Positions 1 through 6,336 of a stretch of 9,099 bases of DNA are shown piece by piece. Numbering within the stretch: the first letter of the stretch is position 1; each line of letters opens with the position of its first letter. This stretch comes from Pseudomonadota bacterium (GTDB lineage: Bacteria; Pseudomonadota; Alphaproteobacteria; Rhizobiales; Devosiaceae). Made by a program: the position numbers and the translations under genes. Under the pieces are notes generated by a model that saw only the letters and a list, made by a program, of their open reading frames with translations, was not told the origin of the DNA and searched no databases. The stretch covers positions 1 to 9,099 of the forward strand of contig JAEYTN010000303.1 in the NCBI GenBank assembly GCA_023433985.1, written 5' to 3'.

Positions 1-971
1 TCGCCGGCCGGCTGCAGGTTGACCAGCAGCGGGATGTCCTGGCCGTGCTTCTGCCAGTCGTCGATCTCGAGCTCGACGCCGATATGGCGGGCAATGGCGT
101 TGATGTGGATCGGCGCGTTGGTCGAGCCACCGATCGCCGAGTTCACGACGATGGTGTTGATGAAGTTGTCCTTGGTCAGGATGTCCGAGGGCTTCAGGTC
201 CTCGTGCACCATCTCGACGATGCGCTTGCCAGTCCGGTACGAGATTTCCTGGCGGTCGCGGTAGGGTGCCGGAATGGCCGCGGAGCCGGGGAGCTGCATG
301 CCCAGCGCCTCGGCCAGCGAGTTCATGGTCGAGGCCGTGCCCATGGTGTTGCAGTAGCCGGTCGAGGGGGCGGAGGACGCCACCAGCTCGATGAACTGCT
401 CGTAGCCGATCTCGCCGGCCGCCATCATCTGGCGGGCCTTCCAAACGATGGTGCCCGAGCCGGTGCGCTCGCCGCGGAACCAGCCATTGAGCATCGGGCC
501 GACCGACAGCGCGATGGCCGGGATGTTGACCGTCGCCGCACCCATCAGCATGGCGGGGGTGGTCTTGTCGCAGCCGATGGTCAGCACGACGCCGTCGAGC
601 GGGTAGCCGTAGAGCACTTCGACGAGGCTGAGATAGGCGAGGTTGCGGTCGAGGCCCGCGGTCGGGCGCTTGCCCGTCTCCTGGATCGGGTGGACCGGGA
701 ACTCGATGGCGATGCCGCCGGCCTCGCGGATGCCCTCGCGCACGCGCTTGGCGAGCTCGATGTGGTGGCGGTTGCAGGGGCTGAGGTCCGAGCCGGTCTG
801 GGCGATGCCGATGATCGGCTTGCCCGACTGCAGCTCTTCGCGCGAAATGCCGAAATTGAGGTAGCGCTCGAGATAGAGCGCGGTCATGTCCGGGTTATCC
901 GGATTGTCGAACCAGGCGCGCGACCTCAGCTTGCGCGGGGCCGAATTCCCTGCGCCGTTACCCGAACTCAT
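1..971 (-). CDS. IlvD/Edd-family sugar-acid dehydratase, L-arabinonate dehydratase-like (partial, C-terminus outside window)
   Basis: Cytosolic Fe-S dehydratase that removes water from an aldonate to give a 2-keto-3-deoxy acid. The first 323 residues are present; the family is usually about 570-600 long, so the 3' part lies beyond the left edge. The cluster ligands are visible: Cys66 in SPCNRHH, Cys134 in GCDKTTP and Cys207 in [10 protein letters not shown]. Their spacing (68 and 73 residues) is what I recall for the [2Fe-2S] Rhizobium L-arabinonate dehydratase. Lys136 in CDKTTP corresponds to the carboxylated Mg-binding lysine. IGGSTNAP follows further on. The ATG at 971 is preceded by GGAGAGGAGACC, a strong ribosome binding site. 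It is the last visible gene of the leftward unit, 106 nt after the LacI-type regulator. Family membership is secure. Whether the substrate is L-arabinonate, D-xylonate, L-fuconate or another aldonate is inference from sequence style and neighbours. Amino-acid-pathway IlvD is less likely, given the arabinonate-type motifs and the catabolic context. Confidence 0.9.
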   Translation of the reverse strand, partial: MSSGNGAGNSAPRKLRSRAWFDNPDNPDMTALYLERYLNFGISREELQSGKPIIGIAQTGSDLSPCNRHHIELAKRVREGIREAGGIAIEFPVHPIQETGKRPTAGLDRNLAYLSLVEVLYGYPLDGVVLTIGCDKTTPAMLMGAATVNIPAIALSVGPMLNGWFRGERTGSGTIVWKARQMMAAGEIGYEQFIELVASSAPSTGYCNTMGTASTMNSLAEALGMQLPGSAAIPAPYRDRQEISYRTGKRIVEMVHEDLKPSDILTKDNFINTIVVNSAIGGSTNAPIHINAIARHIGVELEIDDWQKHGQDIPLLVNLQPAG

Positions 972-1000
972 GATGGTCTCCTCTCCGCGGCGAAAAATTG

Positions 1001-1022
1001 TTGGCGCAATCCCTAGCGCCAA
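1001..1022 (-). terminator. Stem-loop with T-tract between regulator and dehydratase genes (terminator/attenuator or operator)
   Basis: Read on the minus strand, a perfect 7-bp inverted repeat TTGGCGC / GCGCCAA with an 8-nt loop is followed three bases later by a run of five T (minus-strand CAATTTTT, plus-strand 993-1000). It lies 55 nt after the regulator stop and 29 nt before the dehydratase ATG. The hairpin plus T-run resembles a modest intrinsic terminator that would reduce read-through into the dehydratase. The 22-bp dyad could equally be a binding site for the adjacent LacI-type repressor. The sequence alone does not separate the two. Confidence 0.45.
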
Positions 1023-1077
1023 TCGCCCGTTGCTTCACTTAATAGTTGGTCGAAGCGGTGGGCGCCAGCTTCTTGCG

Positions 1078-2106
1078 CTAGCCGTTCCGCACGGTACTCT
1101 GGCGCGCCTTGAGGGCGATCGGATGCATGAGGACCCGCTCCTCGATGGGCTGTCCGTCGAGGCGGCGCAGCATCAGCCGGCCGGCTTCACGGCCCATATC
1201 GTAGCTGGGGATGTTGACCGTGGTGAGCGAGGGCCGCATGTAGTCGGTAAAATCGAGGTTGCCGTAGCCCGCGATGGCGATGTCCCGGGGGACGGAGATG
1301 CCGAGCTCGGCCGCGCGGAGGATGGCGCCCGTCGCCAGGATGTCGCCGGCAAAGAAGATGGCGTCCACGTCCGGGCCCTCGGCGCGGATCCTGTCGAAGG
1401 CTGCCACGCCATCGGAAATCTGGCTGGTCAGCTCGGCCGGGACGATCTTCACTAGTTCCGCACCGTGCGAGGCAAGGCCCTCCCTGAGGCCGGCGATCCG
1501 CTCGGCCCCTCTGTCCTCGACGTGGCCGCAGTAGCAGATGCGACGATACCCCTGGGCGCCCAGATGGTTTCCCATCAGCAGTCCGCCCTCCCGATTGGAG
1601 AAACCCACCAGCATGTCGATGGGATCGGCCACGCCGCCCCACATTTCGAGGCAGGGGATGCCCAGCTTCCGGAGGGAGCTTCGGGTAGCCTCCGACCGGA
1701 CGACGCCGCTGAAGACCACGCCGGCCGGGCGGAAGGGCAGGAGGGAACTCACGACGTCCGTTTCCAGCATCTCGGAATATTCGGTCTGGGCGAACATCAG
1801 GTGGTAGCGCTTGCCCTCGAAGGCATCGACCAGGCCCTGCATGGAGTTGGCGAAATGCGGGTTGAGCAGGCTCGAGACGAACACCGTGACGATCGGAGAG
1901 CGGCCCGAGCGCAGGCTCGAGGCGAAGCTGTTCACCACGTAGCCGGTCTGCGCGACCGCGTCGGCGACCTTCTTGCGCGTCTCCTCCTTGACCTTCTCAG
2001 GCTGGGAGAGGGCACGCGAAACCGTGATGGGCGAAACCCCGGCCACTCGTGCGACGTCTTCGACACGAACCGGGCGGTTCGTGTTCTTCGGTTCCTTGGC
2101 GGCCAA
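1078..2106 (-). CDS. LacI-family transcriptional regulator, GntR (gluconate repressor)-like
   Basis: DNA-binding repressor of 342 residues, normal for LacI/GalR proteins. The N-terminal helix-turn-helix is at about residues 14-36 (VEDVARVAGVSPITVSRALS), followed by the hinge region (GYVVNSFASSLRSGRS, 55-70). A periplasmic-binding-protein-like sensor domain fills roughly 72-335. Stretches such as DIAIAGYGNLDF and GAILRAAELG resemble the gluconate repressor GntR more than LacI itself, suggesting a sugar-acid effector. The start appears to be TTG at 2106, with GGGGGA about 5 nt upstream; I see no better ATG or GTG before the HTH. It sits inside the leftward cluster between the enolase-like gene and the dehydratase, so it probably controls this locus and perhaps the divergent SDR-permease unit. 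Family confidence is high; ligand and targets are inferred. Confidence 0.92.
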   Translation of the reverse strand: MAAKEPKNTNRPVRVEDVARVAGVSPITVSRALSQPEKVKEETRKKVADAVAQTGYVVNSFASSLRSGRSPIVTVFVSSLLNPHFANSMQGLVDAFEGKRYHLMFAQTEYSEMLETDVVSSLLPFRPAGVVFSGVVRSEATRSSLRKLGIPCLEMWGGVADPIDMLVGFSNREGGLLMGNHLGAQGYRRICYCGHVEDRGAERIAGLREGLASHGAELVKIVPAELTSQISDGVAAFDRIRAEGPDVDAIFFAGDILATGAILRAAELGISVPRDIAIAGYGNLDFTDYMRPSLTTVNIPSYDMGREAGRLMLRRLDGQPIEERVLMHPIALKARQSTVRNG

Positions 2107-2123
2107 TAAGTCCCCCGACTTTC

Positions 2124-2148
2124 AATATAGTAGCAGTAACAGCGCTAC
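2124..2148 (-). promoter_or_regulatory. Possible internal promoter with dyad in front of the LacI-type regulator
   Basis: In the short gap after the enolase-like gene, the minus strand carries TATATT (plus 2124-2129), five of six matches to a sigma70 -10 box, in an A/T-rich patch unusual for this window. Directly upstream is an inverted repeat with arms GTAGC (2130-2134) and GCTAC (2144-2148), which overlaps the enolase stop codon. A clear -35 box is not visible (the best at 17-bp spacing is TTCCGT). The arrangement would suit an autoregulated internal promoter, but the dyad arms are only 5 bp. Confidence 0.3.
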
Positions 2149-3425
2149 GGAATCCGGAAACTCCAGTAGCCGGTCGCGGCGACGCCCTCCGCGATCCTGA
2201 TAACTTCATTCCACTTCGCCGTCCGTTCCGAGCGGGTCATCGATCCGACCTTGATCTGATCCGACATCAGTCCGACGGCGAGATGACTCAGCGTAACATC
2301 CTCGCTCTCCCCCGAGCGGCCGGATTGTATTGTGTTCCAACCCAGCGACCGGGCGAGGCTGCTCGCCTGAATCAATTCAGTCAAAGTGCCGCACTGGTTC
2401 GATTTGAGCAACACGGAATTACACGAATGGAGACCAGCTGCATGTGCAATTCGCGCGCTGCTGGTCGTCAAGTAATCGTCACCGACGATCTGAACGGACG
2501 AGCCGAGCCGGCGGGTGATCTCGACGAAACCTTGGTCATCATCTTCGGCGAGGGGATCCTCTAGCGACACGATGGGGTAGGCCGCGACCCAGCGCTCGAG
2601 CATGTCGATCATGGCCTCGGTCGAGAGGGTTTTGCCTTCCAGCGCAAGGCGATAGCCGTTGTCGGCATAGAAGGACGAGGCGGCGACATCGAGGGCGATG
2701 CCGACGTCGCCACCAGGCTTGAAGCCAGCGGATTCGATTGCTTTCACAAGGAGTTCGAGGCCGTCCTCGTTGGCGCGGAAGTCGGGCCAGACGCCGCCCT
2801 CGTCGGCGATTCCGTTCAACTTGCCCGCCGCCTGCATCGACTTGGCGGTTGCCATGTATATTTCGGCGATCCACTCGGTGGCCTCGAGGAAGCTCGTGGC
2901 GCCGGTGGCGATGACCAAGTAGTCCTGGATGTCGATGCGGTTGCCGGCGTGGCGGCCGCCGCCGAAGATCTGGATCATCGGGGCGGGGATGTGCGGGGTG
3001 GCGGCATCGAGGCCGGCAAGGGTCCTAAGGTGTTGCCAGAGCGCTATTTCCCGCTCGGCGGCGGCGGCCCAGGCGATGGCCGAGGAGGTGGCGACGAGGG
3101 CGTTGCCGCCCAGCCGCGTCTTCTGCGGAGTGCCGTCGAGCTCGATCAGCCGGGCGTCGCACTTGAACTGGTCGAGCGCGTTAAGTCCCTGCAGTTCCGC
3201 GGCGATTTCCCCGTTCACGGCTTCGATGGCGCCGTTGACGCCGAAGCCGCCGAGGCGTTGGCCGCCGTCGCGACGGTCGAGGGCCTCGCGGCTGCCGGTA
3301 GAGGCGCCCGAGGGAGCGATGGCGCGACCGACCGCGCCGGAGGCGAGCTGGACCTCTACCTCGACCGTGGGGCGGCCGCGCGAGTCCCAGACCTGGCGTG
3401 CCCTGGTTGCTGCGATTTCTGACAC
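2145..3425 (-). CDS. Divergent enolase-like protein with altered active site
   Basis: Full-length enolase homologue, 426 residues against about 425-435 for bacterial enolases. Conserved parts, in order: the mobile loop PSGASTGSREAL (39-49), His159 in GGRHAGN, Glu209 in DEGG, Mg ligands Asp246 (ALDVAAS), Glu289 (SLEDP) and Asp316 (VGDDYLTT), the base Lys341 (LLKSNQ), Arg370-Ser371, and Lys392 in IKVGS. Two canonical catalytic positions differ. The VDIQEF-type glutamate is Asp168 (DIQDYL), and the histidine of the SHRSGE motif is Gly369 (QSGRSGESED). The start is GTG at 3425 with GAGG 8 nt upstream, 10 nt after the kinase stop, so the two are probably co-translated. Normal enolase interconverts 2-phosphoglycerate and phosphoenolpyruvate. 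Here the retained metal and phosphate ligands with a remodelled leaving-group side, plus the sugar-acid context, suggest another phosphorylated hydroxy-acid substrate. Weak or normal glycolytic activity cannot be excluded. Not named eno because of the substitutions. Confidence 0.88.
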   Translation of the reverse strand: MSEIAATRARQVWDSRGRPTVEVEVQLASGAVGRAIAPSGASTGSREALDRRDGGQRLGGFGVNGAIEAVNGEIAAELQGLNALDQFKCDARLIELDGTPQKTRLGGNALVATSSAIAWAAAAEREIALWQHLRTLAGLDAATPHIPAPMIQIFGGGRHAGNRIDIQDYLVIATGATSFLEATEWIAEIYMATAKSMQAAGKLNGIADEGGVWPDFRANEDGLELLVKAIESAGFKPGGDVGIALDVAASSFYADNGYRLALEGKTLSTEAMIDMLERWVAAYPIVSLEDPLAEDDDQGFVEITRRLGSSVQIVGDDYLTTSSARIAHAAGLHSCNSVLLKSNQCGTLTELIQASSLARSLGWNTIQSGRSGESEDVTLSHLAVGLMSDQIKVGSMTRSERTAKWNEVIRIAEGVAATGYWSFRIP

Positions 3426-3435
3426 GAAGAAGGCC

Positions 3436-4458
3436 TCATGATGAACGGATTCTGAACGGATTCTGAATGGCTTCCAGAACAGCTTCGGCGCGTTGTTCCG
3501 GCTGCTGGATCAATGGGATAGCCAGTTTTCGCACGGCGTCGCGGGCCGGTTCGTTCAAGTATTCGACCGGCGACTTGCCGTCGATCCGCGCCAGCATCAG
3601 ACACGGCAGCAGGGCCGCGACCCGTGCCTCAACCTCACCCCGCAGGGCCGCCGGGAAGTGGCCGAGCCAGGTACGGACGAATCCATCCGCCTGCCCGAGC
3701 AGGGTAGCCCCGAGCGCGGGGAGGTGGATAGATTTGAGCACGAGGTGGTTGAGGCAGAAGGCTGCGTCGAACGCCGGGTCGCCGTACCAGGCGCATTCGG
3801 CGTCGAGCAGGACCGGATGGCCATCCGCGACGGAGACGAGGATGTTCTTGGGGCTCACGTCGCCGTGGACCAGCGCCAGATGGGTGCGGCGCGAACGCTC
3901 CATGGTCGCGAGGATGCTCCCGTCGAGGTCGGGATAGCGGGCGGCGAGGGTGCGCAGGTAGGGATCGAAGCGCAGCGCGTCGATCAGGTCGTCCGTGGGG
4001 AACTCGGCGGCGGCGCCGGCGTCGTTCAGGGTGGCGGCGTGGATGCGGCCGAGCGCGTCGGCGACCCGGAGCGGAACCTGCGGGTCGGCGCGGCCGGCGA
4101 GCAGGTCGGATTTCCAGAGCGTATAATCGGCCGGCGGCAGATATTCGAGCAAGGCGATGCCGTGCTCGCGGTCCTCGGCGATCACCCCAGGCGCAGCGCC
4201 GGGGACGATAGCGCCGGCGCGGCGCAGCCAGGCGATTTCGTAGTGGTTGCGCTCGAGCGGCGCTTCCCACCGCGCGGCGACCTTGAGCTGCGACAGGGCG
4301 CGCTTGGCGCAGAACTGCCGGCCGTCGGGCAGCTCGACCCGGACGATGTCGGAGGAGACGCCGCCGGTCAGCGGCGCGACGGCCAGCGGGCCGGCTGCCT
4401 CGATTCCGGCCGAAGCGAGCATGGGCGGAAGCAGTGCTTCCCAACTGTCGGACTGCAT
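3436..4458 (-). CDS. APH-fold small-molecule kinase (phosphotransferase enzyme family)
   Basis: Soluble ATP-dependent kinase of the aminoglycoside phosphotransferase/choline kinase fold, 340 residues from the chosen start. Motifs in order: the glycine-containing nucleotide loop (LTGGVSSDIVRV, about 30-41), Lys52 (FCAKRAL), Glu74 in HYEIAWLRR, the catalytic loop HGDVSPKN (Asp200, Asn205), the metal-binding LLDAEC (Asp219), and ECAWYGDPAFDAAF. This last stretch is common in methylthioribose-kinase-like and other small-metabolite kinases rather than in resistance enzymes. The frame is open far upstream, through the divergent SDR, but that extension is antisense to a clear gene. An ATG at 4458 with G-rich GGGAGG/GGGGG upstream is preferred; an in-frame ATG at 4500 would add 14 residues and has no clear ribosome site. 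It is the first gene of the leftward unit and its stop is 10 nt before the enolase-like GTG. The substrate is unknown; a hydroxy or sugar acid is inferred from the neighbours. Confidence 0.85.
   Translation of the reverse strand: MQSDSWEALLPPMLASAGIEAAGPLAVAPLTGGVSSDIVRVELPDGRQFCAKRALSQLKVAARWEAPLERNHYEIAWLRRAGAIVPGAAPGVIAEDREHGIALLEYLPPADYTLWKSDLLAGRADPQVPLRVADALGRIHAATLNDAGAAAEFPTDDLIDALRFDPYLRTLAARYPDLDGSILATMERSRRTHLALVHGDVSPKNILVSVADGHPVLLDAECAWYGDPAFDAAFCLNHLVLKSIHLPALGATLLGQADGFVRTWLGHFPAALRGEVEARVAALLPCLMLARIDGKSPVEYLNEPARDAVRKLAIPLIQQPEQRAEAVLEAIQNPFRIRSS
3443..3470. repeat. Short tandem repeat of an 11-bp unit at the kinase 3' end
   Basis: The plus strand shows GAACGGATTCT at 3443-3453, repeated exactly at 3454-3464, followed by a degenerate partial copy GAATGG (3465-3470). 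The repeat lies inside the last codons of the kinase gene (encoding its NPFRIRSS end). Because 11 is not a multiple of three, the copies are read in different frames. Gain or loss of one unit would change the C-terminus and its distance to the enolase-like start. Confidence 0.7.
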
Positions 4459-4611
4459 GGCGACCCCCGGCCCTCCCGCGGCCCGTTCGACGGCCGTCAT
4501 GCTACCGGAGGAGGTTTCGGTCAACAACCGAACGGCCCGACTTTCTTCTGGCTTGCCAGAGCCTTGCGGCGCGCGTGAGGGTGCTTGCCAGTATCGGACG
4601 GGGAGGAAACC
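4459..4611. promoter_or_regulatory. Divergent control region between the kinase and SDR genes
   Basis: This 153-bp gap separates the leftward kinase unit from the rightward SDR-permease unit. It contains a 17-bp inverted repeat at 4516-4532 (TTCGGT, 5-nt centre, ACCGAA) and a perfect 14-bp palindrome at 4547-4560 (TCTGGC, TT, GCCAGA). The 9-mer GCTTGCCAG occurs at 4551-4559 and again at 4583-4591, 32 bp apart, about three helical turns. On the minus strand TTGACC overlaps the first dyad and could serve as a -35 box for the kinase; I see no convincing -10 at normal spacing. If that promoter is real, transcription would begin near 4500, which favours the 4458 kinase start. No gene fits here. 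Confidence 0.5.
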
Positions 4612-5364
4612 ATGGGCCGGCTTACCGGAAAGACCATCTTCATGACCGCGGCGGCGGCCGGCATCGGGGGTGCCTGCGCCACGGCGTTCGTGCGCGAGGG
4701 CGCGCGGGTGATCGCGACGGACCGCGACGCGGCGGCAATCGCCAGGAAGGGCGAGGAACTGGCCGCGATCTCGGCTGGCCACGAGGCCTACGCGCTCGAC
4801 GTCACGGACCATGACGGGTTGCGGGCGGCGGCGGAGCGGCACGGGCAGGTCAACGTGCTCTATAACGGCGCCGGCTGGGTGCACCAGGGCATGCTCGGCA
4901 ACACCTCGCTTGCCGACTGGCAGCGCAGCTTCGACATCAACGTGACGCCGATGTTCGTGCTGACCCAGGCCTTCCTGCCCGCATTCATCGCGCAGGGCGG
5001 CGCCTCCATCATCAACATCGCCTCGGTGGCGAGCTCGCTCAAGGGCGTCCCGAACCGGGTGAGCTACATGTCGACCAAGGCGGCGGTGATCGGTTTCACC
5101 AAGTCCGTCGCCTTCGACTACATGAAGCACAATATCCGCTGCAACGCGATCTGCCCCGGCAGCGTCGACAGCCCGTCGCTGCACGAGCGGGCGGTGGCGA
5201 TCGGCGAGCACGACGAGGTGTGGAAGACCTTTATTGCCCGTCAGCCGATGGGCCGCATGGCGCAGCCCGAGGAGATGGCGCATCTCGCGGTCTATCTTGC
5301 GAGCGACGAGAGCACTTACGCGACGGGGGCGAATTTCATCTCCGATGGCGGCATCACCCTCTAG
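4612..5364 (+). CDS. SDR-family dehydrogenase, 2-keto-3-deoxy-L-fuconate dehydrogenase/DHRS6-like
   Basis: Classical short-chain dehydrogenase of 250 residues. The Rossmann motif is TAAAAGIGGA (12-21), the DHRS6-style variant of TGxxxGIG. Asp37 at the end of the second strand points to NAD over NADP. The NNAG-type motif is YNGAG (84-88), and the catalytic set is Asn110, Ser138, Tyr152 and Lys156. The stretch IASVASSLKGVPNR and the later RCNAICPGSVDSPSLHER are strongly reminiscent of human DHRS6 and bacterial 2-keto-3-deoxy-L-fuconate dehydrogenase. Arg149, Arg193 and Arg210 occupy the positions proposed there to hold the substrate carboxylate. The likely reaction is oxidation of a 2-keto-3-deoxy sugar acid, the product type of the neighbouring dehydratase. 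The ATG at 4612 follows GGGAGGAAACC, an excellent ribosome site; an in-frame ATG at 4585 is less likely. The permease follows after 33 nt. Exact substrate (fuconate, rhamnonate or pentonate derived) is undecided. Confidence 0.9.
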   Translation: MGRLTGKTIFMTAAAAGIGGACATAFVREGARVIATDRDAAAIARKGEELAAISAGHEAYALDVTDHDGLRAAAERHGQVNVLYNGAGWVHQGMLGNTSLADWQRSFDINVTPMFVLTQAFLPAFIAQGGASIINIASVASSLKGVPNRVSYMSTKAAVIGFTKSVAFDYMKHNIRCNAICPGSVDSPSLHERAVAIGEHDEVWKTFIARQPMGRMAQPEEMAHLAVYLASDESTYATGANFISDGGITL

Positions 5365-5397
5365 GACAGGTCGTATTTCGTGGAGCAGCGCCGACTG

Positions 5398-6330
5398 ATG
5401 AGCGAACGCGAGGCGCTGGAGATCGCCGAGGCCGGGCACCTCGAACCGGTGCCGGTGCCGGCGCAGCCTGCGGGACGGCCGCTGCTCGGCGTGCTGATGG
5501 TGATGGGCGCGGTGCTGCTGTTTGCCGGCAACGACACGATCACCAAGCTGCTGGTGGCCGAGTATCCGGTGACGCTGGTGTCGGCCGTTCGCTACCTGGT
5601 GCACCTGGGGCTGATGCTGGTGCTGCTGCTGCCGCGCATGGGCACGCGGCTGCTGAGGACGCAGCGCACCGGGCTGGTGCTGGTGCGCGGGCTCTGCCTC
5701 GTGGTGTCGACGCTCGGGATGGGGCTCGCCTTCCAGCGCATGCCGGTGCCGGAATCGGTGGCCATCGTCTTTCTGGCGCCGATGCTGGTGGTGCTGGCGG
5801 CGGGGCCCGTGCTGGGCGAGAAGGTCGCGGCGGCGAGCTGGGTGGCCGCGGTGGTCGGCTTTGCCGGCGTACTGCTGATCGTGCGGCCGGGCGGCGGCCT
5901 CGACCTGTGGGGCGTGGTGTTCGTACTGGTGGCAGTGGCGACCTCGGTCGTCTACTACCTGCTCTCGCGGGTGCTGGCGCGCACCGAGAATACGCTGACG
6001 CTGCTGTTCTACACCGCGCTGGTGGGCTCGCTCTGCTTCGGCGTGACGCTGCCCTGGTCGCTATCGGGGCCGGCGCCTGACCTGCCGACGCTGCTGATGT
6101 TCCTCAGCCAGGGCGCTGCGGCGGGGCTCGGGCACTACCTGTTCACCGCGGCGCATCGCGAGGCCACGGCCTCGCTGCTGGCGCCGGTGAACTACATGCA
6201 GCTGCTCTGGGTGGGGCTGCTCAGCTGGCTGATCTTCGGCCACCTGCCGGACGCGCTGACGCTGGCCGGCATGCTGCTGGTGGCCCTCGCCGGCGTGAGC
6301 ATCGCGATGATCTCGACGCGGCGGAGGTAG
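5398..6330 (+). CDS. EamA/DMT-superfamily permease, about 10 membrane segments
   Basis: Inner-membrane transporter of the drug/metabolite transporter superfamily, about 310 residues as usual for two EamA repeats. After a hydrophilic N-tail of some 28 residues, about ten hydrophobic segments can be read. The first begins near LLGVLMVMGAVLLFAG (29-44) and the last is LAGMLLVALAGVSIAM near the C-terminus, before a basic TRRR end. The paralogous halves each carry the Ala/Gly-rich helix typical of EamA domains. It follows the SDR by 33 nt on the same strand, so co-transcription and export or uptake of a pathway metabolite are plausible. Related DMT proteins carry many unrelated substrates, so no solute is named. 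The start is uncertain: ATG at 5398 has GGAG 12 nt upstream, and GTG at 5380 would add six residues. It ends 6 nt from the convergent Crp/Fnr gene, with no room for a terminator. Confidence 0.9.
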   Translation: MSEREALEIAEAGHLEPVPVPAQPAGRPLLGVLMVMGAVLLFAGNDTITKLLVAEYPVTLVSAVRYLVHLGLMLVLLLPRMGTRLLRTQRTGLVLVRGLCLVVSTLGMGLAFQRMPVPESVAIVFLAPMLVVLAAGPVLGEKVAAASWVAAVVGFAGVLLIVRPGGGLDLWGVVFVLVAVATSVVYYLLSRVLARTENTLTLLFYTALVGSLCFGVTLPWSLSGPAPDLPTLLMFLSQGAAAGLGHYLFTAAHREATASLLAPVNYMQLLWVGLLSWLIFGHLPDALTLAGMLLVALAGVSIAMISTRRR

Positions 6331-6336
6331 TGCGGA

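Noticed and set aside
45..1016. 323-codon plus-strand open frame opposite the dehydratase
   Set aside because: It is fully antisense to a protein with clear Fe-S dehydratase motifs, and its Ala/Arg/Gly/Asp-rich translation matches no recognisable family.
3436..4458. Antibiotic-resistance aminoglycoside kinase
   Set aside because: The fold is shared, but the locus is metabolic and no resistance or mobile genes are near. The GDPAFDAAFCLNHL region fits metabolite kinases, so no resistance role is claimed.
4501..5604. Very long minus-strand open frame extending the kinase to 722 codons across the SDR region
   Set aside because: The upstream half is antisense to a well-supported SDR with its own strong ribosome site, and its translation is His/Arg/Gln-rich low-complexity text typical of a GC-rich shadow frame. 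The kinase fold begins only after about position 4458.
5220..6080. 286-codon plus-strand frame overlapping the SDR end and the permease
   Set aside because: It is a +1-type shadow of two real genes with Gly/Ala/Arg-rich text and no domain. The permease frame has ten hydrophobic segments instead.
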